The notes beneath the pieces were generated by a model, which saw only the letters and a program-made list of their open reading frames with translations, ran no database searches and was not told where the DNA came from. A stretch of 46,505 nt of DNA. Origin: Methylobacterium variabile (GTDB lineage Bacteria; Pseudomonadota; Alphaproteobacteria; Rhizobiales; Beijerinckiaceae). Where the stretch lies: the NCBI RefSeq assembly GCF_001043975.1, contig NZ_LABY01000097.1, forward strand, positions 1-46,505, written 5' to 3'. Of the stretch, positions 1 through 12,629 are shown in pieces (position 1 is the first letter of the stretch; each line of letters starts with the position of its first letter). The position numbers and the translations under genes are program-made.

Positions 1-150
1 GTCGAAGGCCTTCGACGGCGGCACCAGCCCGAGCGCCACCGCGGCGACGAGCGAGAGCAGCGCCACGAGGTCGTAGGGCAGCCGGCCCCAGATGAAGAGC
101 AGGACGGTGACCCCGATGAGGCCGAAGGCGAGGGCCTGGTCGAAGGTCAT
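1..150 (-). CDS. SLC13/DASS-type permease, N-terminal fragment
   Basis: This is the first 50 codons of a minus-strand gene that runs off the left edge of the window. It starts with ATG at 150, and the protein begins MTFDQALAFGLIGVTVLLF. Two hydrophobic stretches (about residues 7-20 and 28-43) flank the short polar linker WGRLPYD. That pattern, with GLVPPSKAFD after the second helix, resembles the start of SLC13 (DASS) permeases, which often carry TrkA-C domains and move dicarboxylates or sulfate across the inner membrane. The transport domains lie outside the window, so the substrate cannot be given. The family call rests on the N-terminus only. Confidence 0.6.
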   Translation of the reverse strand, partial: MTFDQALAFGLIGVTVLLFIWGRLPYDLVALLSLVAAVALGLVPPSKAFD

Positions 151-358
151 GCGCTGGCCCTCCGGGCGAGGGGGCAGGGGCGTGTCATGCCGGGAGGGTG
201 ATCCTGATGCGGGGTGCCGGGCCTCCCTAGATTGGGTGGCGGGCGGCCCTGCCCAGGGCATCGTCAGGAAGAGTTTGCGCGGCCGACGCCTTCCCGCCCT
301 CTGCCGTGCCGGTTAGGCTCGGGAGCTGCCCGGAAGCGCCCCCACAGGAGAGCGCGTC

Positions 359-824
359 ATGACGGGTCCCGCCCACGGGCCCGGCCGGCTCACGGTCGCC
401 GAGTTCGACCGCTTCGTCGACGCCCAGCGCGACGAGCGCGACTGGGAACTCGTCGACGGCGACATCGTCATGATGACGAACCCGACCGAGAACCACGAGC
501 AGATCGCCGGCAATATCGGTGCGCCGCTGAAGCTCGCGATGGATGAGGCCGGCTGCCGCAGCTATCAGGGCGGCATGCGGGTGCAGCGGGACGACAATGG
601 GCGCGGTCGCGACAAGCCCAAGCCCGACATCGTCGTGCGCTGCGGGCCGCGGCAGAACAGGACCTTCGTCACCGATCCCCTCGTGATCGTCGAGGTAGGG
701 CCGGGTCTGCGACGTGCTCACGGCTCCGGACCACGTTCTGCGGCTCGAGGCCGTGGATTTCGCGATCGACCTCGACCGGGTTTACTTCGACGTGCCAGTC
801 CTGCGCCCGATCGCCGGCGGCTGA
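359..824 (+). pseudogene. Uma2 family (DUF820) endonuclease-like gene, decayed by internal deletion and frameshift
   Basis: Frame one from ATG 359 gives a good Uma2 start: LTVAEFDRFV, then WELVDGDIVMM (family motif W-E-L-x-x-G), NHEQIAGNI, then the catalytic-type KPDIVV and VIVEV strands. After VIVEV, near 695, the frame degenerates into Arg/Gly-rich sequence. From about 711 another frame reads DVLTAPDHVLRLEAVDFAIDL followed by DRVYFDVPV and ends at TGA 822-824, which resembles a Uma2 C-terminus. About 155 residues are left in total, against the usual 180-200, so some 30-45 residues of the core between the catalytic strands and the C-terminus appear deleted together with a frame change. Uma2 proteins have a PD-(D/E)xK-like fold and mostly unknown roles. 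A read-through product of 181 residues to 904 is possible but would lack the normal C-terminal half. Confidence 0.6.
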
Positions 825-900
825 TCCGACGGAGCCTGCCGGCCCATCGCACGTTGGTGCGGGACCGTCTGCCCCGAGACGCCAGAACGAGCACCGCCGC

Positions 901-1458
901 GTGAGCTTCGCCTTTCTCACCCGCGCCTTCGGGCGCGTCGACCCGGCCGAGGAGGCCGAGGACGCGGTCGCCCCGGCCCGGACCTCGCGGCGCGACCGGC
1001 GGGCCGGGCGCGCCGACGCGGTGGTGACCGAGTGCTTAAGCCAGAAGGTGCTGCACGCCTTCCTGCAGAACCGCCACCAGACCCTGGTGCCGCTCACCCT
1101 GAACCTGCGCGTGCTGGAGCCGGCGCAGCGCGACCTCGTCATCCAGGCGATGGCGGCGGCCTTCCTGGCGCAGGGGCGCCGGCAGGACCCGGCCCCGGTC
1201 CGGGACGCGCTGACCCGGATCAGCGCCGCGGAGGCCGAGCGCCAGCGCCTCGACAAGGCGCTCGCCGCGCCGCTGGCGCTGGGCGACCTCCTCGACGCGA
1301 TCCAGGACGCCGATCTCGGCGCCTACGCCTACGTCGCCTCGCTGCTCGCCGTCGACCAGCGCCGCCGGGTCAACCAGCTCTACCTCGCTTACCTCGCCGA
1401 GCGCCTCGGCCTGGCCGACGACGTGGTGTCCAGCCTGCACCGACGCTACAGAGTCTAG
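901..1458 (+). CDS. DUF533 / TerB-like protein
   Basis: A 185-residue protein with a GTG start at 901. The N-terminal 45 residues are charged and probably disordered. The rest is predicted all-helical and ends in NQLYLAYLAERLGLADDVV followed by SSLHRRY, which resembles the C-terminal TerB-like helices of DUF533 proteins such as Escherichia coli YebE. No membrane segment is visible, unlike many YebE relatives, so this may be a soluble short form. Function is unknown for the family. It stands alone between the decayed Uma2 gene and the TetR gene. Confidence 0.55.
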   Translation: MSFAFLTRAFGRVDPAEEAEDAVAPARTSRRDRRAGRADAVVTECLSQKVLHAFLQNRHQTLVPLTLNLRVLEPAQRDLVIQAMAAAFLAQGRRQDPAPVRDALTRISAAEAERQRLDKALAAPLALGDLLDAIQDADLGAYAYVASLLAVDQRRRVNQLYLAYLAERLGLADDVVSSLHRRYRV

Positions 1459-1555
1459 CTCCCGCGGCTCCGCGGCATCCGCGCGGGGCTTCTCCCACCG
1501 GCGGCCCGCCGCTACCCTCGCGAGACCGCCGCGCTCCGATCCGTTCTCGAGTTCC

Positions 1556-2242
1556 ATGCCCCGCAGCCGCCCCGGCGCCCAGTCCCGCGACGAGCCGTCC
1601 CCGGTGGAGGGGCCGCTGCCGGCCGGGCCGGGGACGCGCGCCCGGCCGGTGCCGCCCTCGGCGGATGCCCGCCTGCTCGCGATCGCGGCCGATCACCTGC
1701 GCCGGCTCGGCCACCGGCAGGTCACCGTGGTCGGGGTCGCGGCCGAGGCGGGCATGACCCATGCCAACGTCTACCGCTACTTCCCGTCGAAGACGGCGCT
1801 GGTCGACGCCGTCGCCGGGCGCTGGCTGCGGGAGGTCGAGGCCGAGCTCGGCGCCATCGCTGACGCGCCGGACCCCGCCGACGACAAGCTCGAGCGCCTG
1901 CTCCTGGCGCTCGCCTCGATGCAGCGCGAGGTTCTGGCGCGCGATCCCCACCTGTTCGCGGTCCACCGCGACGCCACCGTCGAGTCCCGGCCGATCGCCC
2001 GGCGCCACCGCGGCCGCCTGCGCCAGCTGGTCGAGCGGGTGATCGAGGAGGGGACGAACGCCGGCACCTTCTCCCTGCGCGACCGCGAGCGCGGCCTCGC
2101 CTTCATCTTCGACACCAGCCACCGCTTCCTGCACCCGGTCTCGATCCAGCTCGATGCCGAGGTGCCCCGCGACCTGATCGAGGCCCGCCTCGGCGCGATC
2201 ATCCGGGCGATGCTGCGGATCCTGCGCATCGGCACCCTGTAG
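1556..2242 (+). CDS. TetR family transcriptional regulator
   Basis: A 228-residue protein. After a Pro/Arg-rich leader of about 35 residues comes a TetR DNA-binding domain (about residues 38-85): ADHLRRLGHRQVTVVGVAAE, AGMTHANVYRYFPSK and TALVDAV. The second block is the recognition helix, with the usual YRYFPSK end. The remaining all-helical C-terminus is the ligand and dimer domain and is not diagnostic of a ligand. The gene sits alone upstream of mdh, with 250 bp between. A role in regulating the TCA genes is possible but not shown. The family assignment is firm; the target is unknown. Confidence 0.88.
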   Translation: MPRSRPGAQSRDEPSPVEGPLPAGPGTRARPVPPSADARLLAIAADHLRRLGHRQVTVVGVAAEAGMTHANVYRYFPSKTALVDAVAGRWLREVEAELGAIADAPDPADDKLERLLLALASMQREVLARDPHLFAVHRDATVESRPIARRHRGRLRQLVERVIEEGTNAGTFSLRDRERGLAFIFDTSHRFLHPVSIQLDAEVPRDLIEARLGAIIRAMLRILRIGTL

Positions 2243-3455
<1,213 letters not shown>

Positions 3456-3464
3456 GGCCTGACC

Positions 3465-3492
3465 GGCGGCGCGGGGCTCTCCCCGCGCCGCC
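3465..3492 (+). terminator. Hairpin between mdh and sucC
   Basis: A perfect 12-bp stem (GGCGGCGCGGGG paired with CCCCGCGCCGCC) closes a four-base CTCT loop ten bases after the mdh stop. No T-run follows, so it may be a partial terminator, an mRNA-stabilising 3' end for mdh, or a processing site rather than a full terminator. Confidence 0.6.
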
Positions 3493-3535
3493 TTCGCACG
3501 CTCGCCCGGCCCGATAGAAGAAAGCTTTTCGCCCC

Positions 3536-4732
<1,197 letters not shown>

Positions 4733-4773
4733 GGAGGGCAGGGCGCCTCTCGAGGGTGCCCTTCTCGCGAGCG

Positions 4774-4794
4774 GAGCCCGGCCTGGCCGGGCTC
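4774..4794 (+). terminator. Hairpin between sucC and sucD
   Basis: A near-perfect palindrome, GAGCCCGGCC-T-GGCCGGGCTC, in the 161-base gap between sucC and sucD. In RNA it would form a 9-bp stem with a tight CTG loop. There is no T-run, so an intercistronic stability or processing element is as likely as termination. Confidence 0.5.
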
Positions 4795-4893
4795 TCCCTC
4801 GGCGCAGGTTTCTCAGGTGCGGTGCATCCCCAGAGGCTCGGTCCGCCTGAGCCGCACCGCCCATTCCCGAATGCAGATCTCCGGAGATCGCAC

Positions 4894-5778
4894 GTGTCCA
4901 TCCTCATCGACAAGAACACCAAGGTCATCTGCCAGGGCTTCACCGGCAAGAACGGGACCTTCCACTCCGAGCAGGCCATCGCCTACGGCACCAAGATGGT
5001 CGGCGGCACCTCGCCGGGGAAGGGCGGCGCGACCCATCTCGGCCTGCCGGTGTTCGACACCGTGAAGGAGGCGCGGGCCGCCACTGGCGCCGACGCCTCG
5101 GTGGTCTACGTGCCGCCGCCGGGCGCCGCCGACGCGATCTGCGAGGCGATCGACGCCGAGATCCCGCTGATCGTCTGCATCACGGAAGGGATTCCCGTCC
5201 TCGACATGGTGCGGGTGAAGCGCTCCCTCGAGGGCTCGAAGTCGCGCCTCATCGGCCCGAACTGCCCCGGCATCGTCACCGCCGGCGAGTCGAAGATCGG
5301 CATCATGCCGGCCAACATCTTCCGCCCGGGCTCGGTCGGCATCGTGTCGCGCTCCGGCACCCTGACCTACGAGGCGGTGTTCCAGACCACGAACGAGGGC
5401 CTGGGCCAGACCACCGCGGTCGGCATCGGCGGCGACCCGGTCAAGGGCACCGAGTTCATCGCCATGCTCGAGATGTTCTTAGGTGACGACAAGACCGAGT
5501 CGATCGTGATGATCGGCGAGATCGGCGGCTCGGCCGAGGAAGAGGCGGCGCAGTTCATCAAGGACGAGGCCAAGCGCGGCCGCAAGAAGCCGATGGTCGG
5601 GTTCATCGCCGGCCGCACGGCGCCCCCCGGCCGCCGCATGGGCCACGCCGGCGCGATCATCTCGGGCGGCAAGGGCGGTGCTGAGGACAAGATCGCCGCG
5701 ATGGAGGAGGCGGGCATCCGCGTCTCGCCGTCGCCGGCCCGCCTCGGCAAGACCCTGGTCGAGGTCCTGAAGGGCTGA
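4894..5778 (+). CDS. sucD: Succinyl-CoA synthetase, alpha subunit
   Basis: A 294-residue alpha subunit. I chose GTG 4894 as the start because the protein then begins [19 protein letters not shown], as in other SucD proteins, and CCGGAGATC lies just upstream. The CoA-binding Rossmann domain ([11 protein letters not shown]) is followed by the ligase domain with IGPNCPGIV, and by the phosphohistidine site [10 protein letters not shown], with His near residue 251 carrying the phosphate during catalysis. A much longer open frame upstream overlaps sucC and is not coding. It pairs with sucC. Confidence 0.96.
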   Translation: MSILIDKNTKVICQGFTGKNGTFHSEQAIAYGTKMVGGTSPGKGGATHLGLPVFDTVKEARAATGADASVVYVPPPGAADAICEAIDAEIPLIVCITEGIPVLDMVRVKRSLEGSKSRLIGPNCPGIVTAGESKIGIMPANIFRPGSVGIVSRSGTLTYEAVFQTTNEGLGQTTAVGIGGDPVKGTEFIAMLEMFLGDDKTESIVMIGEIGGSAEEEAAQFIKDEAKRGRKKPMVGFIAGRTAPPGRRMGHAGAIISGGKGGAEDKIAAMEEAGIRVSPSPARLGKTLVEVLKG

Positions 5779-5827
5779 GCGGCCCCACTGGCCCGATGCC
5801 CTTCGCCTCGCGCATGGCAGGCGTGGC

Positions 5828-5849
5828 GTGCGGGACGCGAGTCCCGCAC
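5828..5849 (+). terminator. GNRA-loop hairpin between sucD and sucA
   Basis: A perfect 9-bp stem, GTGCGGGAC with GTCCCGCAC, closed by a GCGA tetraloop of the stable GNRA class. It lies 50 bases after the sucD stop in a 224-base gap. No T-run follows. The relatively AT-rich stretch just after it (about 5865-5890) could hold a promoter for sucA. Confidence 0.5.
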
Positions 5850-6002
5850 CCACATCGCAAGCCTTCGTCAATTCTCTTGAGTTCGTAACACATCCTCGCG
5901 CCCGGACGGGCGCCCCCACCGTCGAGCGACCGCCATCCTCCCGCCCCAACCCGGGCCGAGAAGCCGGCGCACCGATCGACCAGCGCGGATAGACAGATCG
6001 CC

Positions 6003-8957
6003 ATGGCACGCCAGGACGCGAACGACGCCCTCCTCGGAACCTCGTTCCTCTACGGAGGCAACGCCGACTACATCGAGGAGCTCTACGCGACCTACACCCG
6101 GGACCCCAACGCGGTGGACCCCGAGTGGCGCAGCTTCTTCTCCAGCCTGAAGGAGGAGAGCGCGATCGTGGTCAAGAACGCGGAGGGCGCGTCCTGGGCC
6201 AAGCCCAACTGGCCGATCGCCGCCAACGGCGAGATCGTCTCGGCGCTCGACGGCAACTGGGCGACCCTCGAGAAGGCGGTCGGCGAGAAGATCAAGGCCA
6301 AGCAGGAGGCCAAGGGCCAGCCCGTCGCCCAGGCCGACGTGCAGCAGGCCACCAAGGACTCGGTCCGCGCGATCATGCTGATCCGCGCCTACCGCATGCG
6401 CGGCCACCTGCACGCCAAGCTCGATCCCCTCGGCCTGCAGCCCCGCAGCGACCACGAGGAGCTGCACCCGCAGCATTACGGCTTCGCCGAGTCCGACTGG
6501 GACCGCCCGATCTTCCTCGACAACGTGCTCGGCCTCGAGTTCGGCACCATCCGGGAGATCGTCGCGATCCTGGAGCGGACCTACTGCCAGACCCTCGGCG
6601 TGGAGTTCATGCACATCTCCGATCCTGAGGAGAAGGCCTGGATCCAGGAGCGCATCGAGGGCAAGGACAAGGAGATCTCGTTCACCGAGCAGGGCCGGCG
6701 GGCGATCCTCAACAAGCTAATCGAGGCCGAGGGCTTCGAGAAGTTCCTCGACCTCAAGTACACCGGCACCAAGCGCTTCGGCCTCGACGGCTCGGAGGCG
6801 ATGGTCCCGGCGCTCGAGCAGATCATCAAGCGCGGCGGCGCGCTCGGCGTCACCGACATCGTGCTGGGCATGGCCCATCGCGGCCGCCTCAACGTGCTCG
6901 CCAACGTGATGTCGAAGCCGTTCCGGGCGATCTTCCACGAGTTCAAGGGCGGCTCGGCCTCGCCGGCGGAGGTCGAGGGCTCGGGCGACGTGAAGTACCA
7001 CCTCGGCGCCTCGAGCGACCGGGTCTTCGACGGCAACACCGTCCACCTGTCGCTCACCGCCAACCCGTCGCACCTCGAGATCGTCGATCCGGTGGTGCTC
7101 GGCAAGGTGCGGGCGAAGCAGGACCAGACCGCCGACGAGCAGCGCACCAACGTGCTGCCGCTCCTGATCCACGGCGACGCCGCCTTCGCTGGCCAGGGCG
7201 TGGTGGCGGAGTGCCTCGGCCTGTCGGGCCTGAAGGGCCACCGCACCGGCGGCTCGATCCACTTCATCATCAACAACCAGATCGGCTTCACCACCGACCC
7301 GCGCTTCTCGCGCTCCTCGCCCTACCCGTCCGACGTGGCGAAGATGGTCGAGGCGCCGATCTTCCACTGCAACGGCGACGACCCCGAGGCCGTCACCTTC
7401 GCGGCCAAGATCGCCACGGAGTACCGGCAGAAGTTCCACAAGCCGGTGGTGATCGACATGCTCTGCTACCGCCGCTTCGGCCACAACGAGGGCGACGAGC
7501 CCGCGTTCACGCAGCCGAAGATGTACCAGATCATCCGCAAGCACCCCTCGACCCTCGAGACCTACGGCCAGAAGCTGATCGAGGGCGGCGTGGTGAGCCA
7601 GAAGGAGCTCGAGGACCGCAAGGCCGAGTTCCGGGCGACCCTCGACAGCGAGTTCGACATCGCCACGTCCTACAAGGCCAACAAGGCCGACTGGCTCGAC
7701 GGCCGCTGGTCGGGCCTGAAGGCGGTGCGCGAGGACGAGGACGACCCGCGCCGCGGCCGCACCGGCGTCGCCGCCGACATCCTGCGGGAGATCGGGAAAG
7801 CCATCACCACGGTGCCGCAGGACTTCCACCTGCACCGCACCATCCGGCGCTTCCTCGACAACCGCGCCAAGGCGATCGAGACCGGCGAGGGCCTGGACTG
7901 GGCCACCGCCGAGGCGCTCGCCTTCGGCTCGCTCCTCACCGAAGGGCACCGGGTCCGCCTGTCGGGCCAGGACGTCGAGCGCGGCACCTTCTCGCAGCGC
8001 CACTCGGTGGTGATCGATCAGGAGAACGAGGAGCGCTACACGCCCCTCAACCACATCAAGGACGGCCAGAGCCGCTACGAGGTCATCAACTCGATGCTCT
8101 CGGAGGAGGCGGTGCTCGGCTTCGAGTACGGCTACTCGCTCGCCGAGCCGAACGCCCTTGTGCTGTGGGAGGCGCAGTTCGGCGACTTCGCCAACGGCGC
8201 GCAGGTGGTCGTCGACCAGTTCATCTCGTCCGGCGAGCGCAAGTGGCTGCGCATGTCCGGCCTGGTGATGCTGCTGCCGCACGGCTACGAGGGCCAGGGT
8301 CCCGAGCACTCCTCGGCCCGCCTCGAGCGCTACCTGCAGATGTGCGCCGAGGACAACATGCAGGTCGCCAACTGCACGACGCCCTCGAACTACTTCCACA
8401 TCCTGCGCCGCCAGCTGAAGCGGGACTTCCGCAAGCCGCTGGTGCTGATGACCCCGAAGTCGCTGCTGCGCCACAAGCGGGCGGTCTCGTCGCTCGCCGA
8501 CATCGCCGAGGGCTCGACCTTCCACCGCGTGCTGTGGGACGACGCCGAGAAGACCCAGGACGGCATCAAGCTCGCCAAGGACGACAAGGTCCGGCGTGTC
8601 GTGCTCTGCTCGGGCAAGGTCTACTACGACCTCTACGAGGAGCGCGAGAAGCGCGGCATCTCGGACGTGTACCTGCTGCGCGTCGAGCAGCTCTACCCGT
8701 TCCCGCTGAAGTCGCTCGCCGCCGAGATCTCGCGCTTCCGCAACGCCGAGGTGGTGTGGTGCCAGGAGGAGCCCAAGAACATGGGCTCGTGGGCCTTCGT
8801 CGAGCCCTACCTGGAGTGGGTCCTCAACCAGGCCGGCTCCGTCTCCAAGCGCCCGCGCTACGTCGGCCGCCCGGCCTCGGCCTCGACCGCCGTCGGCCTA
8901 ATGTCGAAGCACCTCGACCAGCTCCAGGCCTTCCTCAACGAGGCCCTGGCGGTCTGA
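6003..8957 (+). CDS. sucA: 2-oxoglutarate dehydrogenase E1 component
   Basis: A 984-residue thiamine diphosphate-dependent E1 that decarboxylates 2-oxoglutarate and passes the succinyl group to E2. The N-terminal helix typical of bacterial E1o ([18 protein letters not shown]) tethers the complex. [14 protein letters not shown] precedes the catalytic core. [15 protein letters not shown] and the TPP-binding stretch from [13 protein letters not shown] to NNQIGFTT are present, as is the C-terminal transketolase domain ([18 protein letters not shown]). Length fits the family. It is followed after 82 bases by sucB. Confidence 0.97.
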   Translation: MARQDANDALLGTSFLYGGNADYIEELYATYTRDPNAVDPEWRSFFSSLKEESAIVVKNAEGASWAKPNWPIAANGEIVSALDGNWATLEKAVGEKIKAKQEAKGQPVAQADVQQATKDSVRAIMLIRAYRMRGHLHAKLDPLGLQPRSDHEELHPQHYGFAESDWDRPIFLDNVLGLEFGTIREIVAILERTYCQTLGVEFMHISDPEEKAWIQERIEGKDKEISFTEQGRRAILNKLIEAEGFEKFLDLKYTGTKRFGLDGSEAMVPALEQIIKRGGALGVTDIVLGMAHRGRLNVLANVMSKPFRAIFHEFKGGSASPAEVEGSGDVKYHLGASSDRVFDGNTVHLSLTANPSHLEIVDPVVLGKVRAKQDQTADEQRTNVLPLLIHGDAAFAGQGVVAECLGLSGLKGHRTGGSIHFIINNQIGFTTDPRFSRSSPYPSDVAKMVEAPIFHCNGDDPEAVTFAAKIATEYRQKFHKPVVIDMLCYRRFGHNEGDEPAFTQPKMYQIIRKHPSTLETYGQKLIEGGVVSQKELEDRKAEFRATLDSEFDIATSYKANKADWLDGRWSGLKAVREDEDDPRRGRTGVAADILREIGKAITTVPQDFHLHRTIRRFLDNRAKAIETGEGLDWATAEALAFGSLLTEGHRVRLSGQDVERGTFSQRHSVVIDQENEERYTPLNHIKDGQSRYEVINSMLSEEAVLGFEYGYSLAEPNALVLWEAQFGDFANGAQVVVDQFISSGERKWLRMSGLVMLLPHGYEGQGPEHSSARLERYLQMCAEDNMQVANCTTPSNYFHILRRQLKRDFRKPLVLMTPKSLLRHKRAVSSLADIAEGSTFHRVLWDDAEKTQDGIKLAKDDKVRRVVLCSGKVYYDLYEEREKRGISDVYLLRVEQLYPFPLKSLAAEISRFRNAEVVWCQEEPKNMGSWAFVEPYLEWVLNQAGSVSKRPRYVGRPASASTAVGLMSKHLDQLQAFLNEALAV

Positions 8958-8969
8958 ACCCTCGTCACC

Positions 8970-8989
8970 GGCGCCCCATGAGGGGCGCC
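8970..8989 (+). terminator. Hairpin between sucA and sucB
   Basis: A perfect 8-bp stem, GGCGCCCC with GGGGCGCC, around an ATGA loop, 12 bases after the sucA stop. No T-run follows. It is in the same position relative to the stop as the hairpins after mdh and sucB. Confidence 0.5.
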
Positions 8990-9039
8990 GCCTGATCCCT
9001 TTCCGGGCGACAGTCACCGCCCCAACCCCGACGGAAGAC

Positions 9040-10311
9040 ATGGCCACCGAAATCCGCGTCCCGACGCTCGGCGAGTCCGTGAGCGAGGCCACGATCGGCC
9101 GCTGGTTCAAGAAGCCCGGCGACACCGTGAAGGCCGACGAGCCCCTGGTCGAGCTCGAGACCGACAAGGTCACCCTCGAGGTCAACGCCCCGGCCTCGGG
9201 CCAGCTCGGCGACATCGTCGCCAAGGACGGCGAGACGGTGGAGCCCGGCGCGCTCCTCGGCTCGATCGTCGAGGGCGGCGCTGCCGCCGGCAACGGCGCG
9301 GCTCCTAAGGCGGAGGCCCCCAAGGCTGAGGCCCCGAAGGCCGCCGCCGAGGCGCCCGCGAAGTCCTCCTCCGCCTCCTACGGCAGCCACGGCGACGCCG
9401 CCCCGAAGGGCCATTCGGCCGGCGACAACGGCCCGGCCGTCGCGCGCCTCGCCCAGGAATCCGGCGTCGACCCGTCGTCCCTGAAGGGCAGCGGCAAGGA
9501 CGGCCGCGTGACCAAGGGCGACATGCTCTCGGCGATCTCCGCCGGCTCGGCCGCGCCCGCCCCGGCTCCCGCGCCGCAGGTCGCCCGCGCCCCGTCGGCG
9601 CCGGACGATGCCTCCCGCGAGGAGCGGGTGCGCATGACCAAGCTGCGCCAGACCATCGCCCGGCGCCTGAAGGACGCGCAGAACACCGCCGCCATGCTGA
9701 CGACGTTCAACGACGTCGACATGAGCGCGGTGATGAGCCTGCGCCAGCAGTACAAGGACGTGTTCGAGAAGAAGCACGGCGCCAAGCTCGGCTTCATGGG
9801 CTTCTTCACCAAGGCGGTGATCGGCGCCCTGAAGGACGTGCCGGCGGTCAACGCCGAGATCGACGGCCAGGACATCGTCTACAAGAACTACTACCACGTC
9901 GGCATCGCCGTCGGCACCGACAAGGGCCTGGTCGTGCCGGTGGTGCGCGACGCCGACCAGCTGTCGATCGCCGGGATCGAGAAGGCCATCACCGGCTTCG
10001 GCCGCAAGGCCCGCGACGGCAAGCTGTCGATCGAGGAGATGCAGGGCGGCACCTTCACGATCACCAACGGCGGCATCTACGGCTCGCTGATGTCGACCCC
10101 GATCCTCAACGCGCCGCAATCGGGCATCCTCGGGATGCACCGCATCGAGGAGCGCCCGGTCGTGCGCGGCGGCAAGATCGAGGCGCGGCCGATGATGTAC
10201 CTGGCCCTGTCCTACGATCACCGGATCGTCGACGGGAAGGAGGCCGTGACCTTCCTGGTGCGGGTCAAGGAGGCCCTGGAGGACCCGGCGCGCCTCGTGC
10301 TCGACCTCTAA
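9040..10311 (+). CDS. sucB: Dihydrolipoyl succinyltransferase (E2 of the 2-oxoglutarate dehydrogenase complex)
   Basis: A 423-residue E2. Its single lipoyl domain (residues 2-77) carries the lipoylated Lys in ETDKVTLEV. An Ala/Pro/Lys linker with repeated KAEAP units follows, then the peripheral-subunit-binding domain ([29 protein letters not shown]) and the catalytic acyltransferase domain, with the active-site block [13 protein letters not shown] near the C-terminus. It forms the core of the complex with SucA and Lpd. An SDR gene, not lpd, follows directly. Confidence 0.97.
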   Translation: MATEIRVPTLGESVSEATIGRWFKKPGDTVKADEPLVELETDKVTLEVNAPASGQLGDIVAKDGETVEPGALLGSIVEGGAAAGNGAAPKAEAPKAEAPKAAAEAPAKSSSASYGSHGDAAPKGHSAGDNGPAVARLAQESGVDPSSLKGSGKDGRVTKGDMLSAISAGSAAPAPAPAPQVARAPSAPDDASREERVRMTKLRQTIARRLKDAQNTAAMLTTFNDVDMSAVMSLRQQYKDVFEKKHGAKLGFMGFFTKAVIGALKDVPAVNAEIDGQDIVYKNYYHVGIAVGTDKGLVVPVVRDADQLSIAGIEKAITGFGRKARDGKLSIEEMQGGTFTITNGGIYGSLMSTPILNAPQSGILGMHRIEERPVVRGGKIEARPMMYLALSYDHRIVDGKEAVTFLVRVKEALEDPARLVLDL

Positions 10312-10324
10312 GGCCAACCAACCA

Positions 10325-10350
10325 GCCCCTCCCCCGCCCGGGGGAGGGGC
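10325..10350 (+). terminator. Hairpin between sucB and the SDR gene
   Basis: A perfect 11-bp stem, GCCCCTCCCCC with GGGGGAGGGGC, around a GCCC loop, 14 bases after the sucB stop and 24 bases before the next start. No T-run follows. It may set different expression levels for sucB and the downstream SDR-lpd genes. Confidence 0.55.
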
Positions 10351-10373
10351 CGCTCGCATCGGGGAGCACGACG

Positions 10374-11120
10374 ATGATGGACAAGGTCCTGGTGGTCACC
10401 GGCGGCAGCCGCGGCATCGGTCGGGCCGTTTCCTTGCGGGCGGCGCGGGCCGGCTGGCGGATCTGCTTCTCCTACGTCGCGGCCAAGGACGCCGCCGACG
10501 CCCTGGTGCGGGAGATCGAGGGCTTCGGCGGCACGGCGCTCGCGGTGAAGAGCGACGTCGCGGTCGAGGCCGACATCCCGGCCCTGTTCCAGGCGGCCGA
10601 CGGCCTCGGTCGGCTCGGCGGCCTTATCAACAATGCCGGCGTCGTCGATTACGCCGCGCGGGTCGACGAGATGACCTTCGCCCGGCTCAACCGGATGATG
10701 ACCACCAACGTCATCGGCTCGTTCCTGTGCGCCGGCGAGGCGGTGCGGCGGATGTCGACCCGCCACGGCGGGCAGGGCGGCGTCATCGTCAACCTGTCGT
10801 CGGTCGCCGCGCGTCTCGGCGCGCCGAACCAGTACGTCGACTACGCGGCGTCTAAGGGCGCCATCGACACCTTCACCACCGGGCTGGCCGGCGAGGTCGC
10901 CGCCGAAGGGATCCGGGTCAACGGCGTCGCGCCCGGCCTGATCGAGACCGAGATCCACGCCAGCGGCGGCCAGCCGGACCGGCTGGAGCGGCTCGGCCCC
11001 CTGGTGCCGATGAAGCGCGCCGGCACCGCCGACGAGGTCGCGGCCGCGGTGGTCTGGCTCCTGTCGGACGAGGCCTCCTACGCCACCGGCGCGACCCTGA
11101 CGATCTCGGGCGGCCGCTAG
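10374..11120 (+). CDS. SDR family oxidoreductase
   Basis: A 248-residue short-chain dehydrogenase/reductase of the classical type. The cofactor motif TGGSRGIG is at residues 9-16, NNAG lies in the middle, and the catalytic Ser and Tyr-x-x-x-Lys appear in VNLSSVAARLG and YAASKGAIDTF. The C-terminus GATLTISGGR is typical. Two ATG codons (10374 and 10377) are possible starts, and GGGGAGCACG just upstream serves as ribosome binding site. The substrate is unknown; FabG-like or sugar dehydrogenase activity is possible. Its place inside the 2-oxoglutarate dehydrogenase operon, between sucB and lpd, is notable. Confidence 0.9.
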   Translation: MMDKVLVVTGGSRGIGRAVSLRAARAGWRICFSYVAAKDAADALVREIEGFGGTALAVKSDVAVEADIPALFQAADGLGRLGGLINNAGVVDYAARVDEMTFARLNRMMTTNVIGSFLCAGEAVRRMSTRHGGQGGVIVNLSSVAARLGAPNQYVDYAASKGAIDTFTTGLAGEVAAEGIRVNGVAPGLIETEIHASGGQPDRLERLGPLVPMKRAGTADEVAAAVVWLLSDEASYATGATLTISGGR

Positions 11121-11194
11121 CCGCCCTCACCCCATCACCCAATCGCGGCGGCGGCGGCCTCGACGCCCGCCGCTCCCAACCTCGCGAGTCCTGA

Positions 11195-12598
11195 ATGTCC
11201 TCCTACGATCTCGTCGTCATCGGCACCGGCCCCGGCGGTTACGTCTGCGCCCTGCGCGCCGCTCAGCTCGGCCTGAAGACCGCCGTGGTCGAGAAGCGCC
11301 CGACCCATGGCGGCACCTGCCTCAACGTTGGCTGCATCCCCTCGAAGGCCCTGCTGCACGCCTCGGAGGCGTTCGAGGAGGCGACGAAGCACTTGCCCGT
11401 CCTCGGCATCACCGTCGGCGAGCCGAAGCTCGACCTGGCGAAGATGATGTCGTTCAAGCAGGAGGGCGTCGACGGCAACACCAAGGGCGTCGCGTTCCTG
11501 CTCAAGAAGAACGGCGTCGAGACGTTCCAGGGCACCGGGCGGCTGGCCGGCGCCGGACGGGTCGAGGTGCTGTCGGAGGACGGCGGCAACCAGATCCTCG
11601 AGGCCAAGAACGTCGTGATCGCGACGGGCTCGGACGTCGCCAACCTGCCGGGCGTCACGATCGACGAGGAGGTGGTGGTCTCCTCCACGGGCGCCCTCGA
11701 GCTGCCGAAGGTCCCGGGCAAGCTCGTCGTCATCGGCGCCGGCGTGATCGGCCTCGAGCTCGGCTCGGTCTGGCGGCGGCTCGGCGCCGAGGTGACGGTG
11801 GTCGAGTACCTCGACCGCATCCTGCCGGGCATGGACGGCGAGGTCGGCAAGCAGTTCCAGCGCATCCTCTCGAAGCAAGGCATCCAGTTCCGCCTGTCGC
11901 AGAAGGTCACGGGTGTCGAGCGCACCGGTGACGGCGCCAAGGTCACGGTCGAGCCGGCCTCGGGCGGCGCGGCGGAGACCCTCGAGGCCGACGTGGTTCT
12001 CGTCGCGATCGGCCGCGTGCCCTACACCGCGGGCCTCGGCCTCGAGACGGTCGGCGTCCAGCTCGACAACAAGGGCCGGATCCAGACCGACGACCGCTAC
12101 GCCACCAACGTCACAGGCATCTACGCCATCGGCGACGTGATCGCCGGCCCGATGCTCGCCCACAAGGCCGAGGACGAGGGCGTCGCCGTGGCGGAGATCC
12201 TGGCCGGCAAGGCCGGTCACGTGAACTACGGCGTGATCCCGAACGTAGTCTACACCACGCCGGAGGTCGCCTCGGTCGGCAAGTCCGAGGAGGAGCTGAA
12301 GAAGGACGGGATCGCCTACAACGTCGGCAAGTTCCCGTTCACCGCCAACGGCCGCGCCAAGGTCAACCACACCACCGACGGCTTCGTGAAGGTGCTGGCC
12401 GACGCCGCGACCGACCGGGTGCTCGGCGTCCACATCGTCGGGCCCGACGCCGGCAACCTCATCATGGAGGTCGCGGTGGCGATGGAGTTCGGCGCCTCCT
12501 CGGAGGACATCGCCCGCACCTGCCACGCCCACCCGACCCTGACCGAGGCGGTCAAGGAGGCGGCGCTGGCGGTCGAGAAGCGCGCGCTGCACATGTGA
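11195..12598 (+). CDS. lpd: Dihydrolipoyl dehydrogenase (E3)
   Basis: A 467-residue FAD flavoprotein that reoxidises the dihydrolipoyl group of E2 with NAD. It shows FAD-binding [17 protein letters not shown], the redox-active disulfide in [17 protein letters not shown], the NAD-binding block [19 protein letters not shown], and the C-terminal His-Glu pair in [14 protein letters not shown]. Length is normal. It lies downstream of sucA and sucB and most likely serves the 2-oxoglutarate complex. It may be shared with pyruvate dehydrogenase if the genome has no second copy. Confidence 0.96.
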   Translation: MSSYDLVVIGTGPGGYVCALRAAQLGLKTAVVEKRPTHGGTCLNVGCIPSKALLHASEAFEEATKHLPVLGITVGEPKLDLAKMMSFKQEGVDGNTKGVAFLLKKNGVETFQGTGRLAGAGRVEVLSEDGGNQILEAKNVVIATGSDVANLPGVTIDEEVVVSSTGALELPKVPGKLVVIGAGVIGLELGSVWRRLGAEVTVVEYLDRILPGMDGEVGKQFQRILSKQGIQFRLSQKVTGVERTGDGAKVTVEPASGGAAETLEADVVLVAIGRVPYTAGLGLETVGVQLDNKGRIQTDDRYATNVTGIYAIGDVIAGPMLAHKAEDEGVAVAEILAGKAGHVNYGVIPNVVYTTPEVASVGKSEEELKKDGIAYNVGKFPFTANGRAKVNHTTDGFVKVLADAATDRVLGVHIVGPDAGNLIMEVAVAMEFGASSEDIARTCHAHPTLTEAVKEAALAVEKRALHM

Positions 12599-12629
12599 CG
12601 GCGATCCCGGGCCCGGAGGCATTGCGGCG

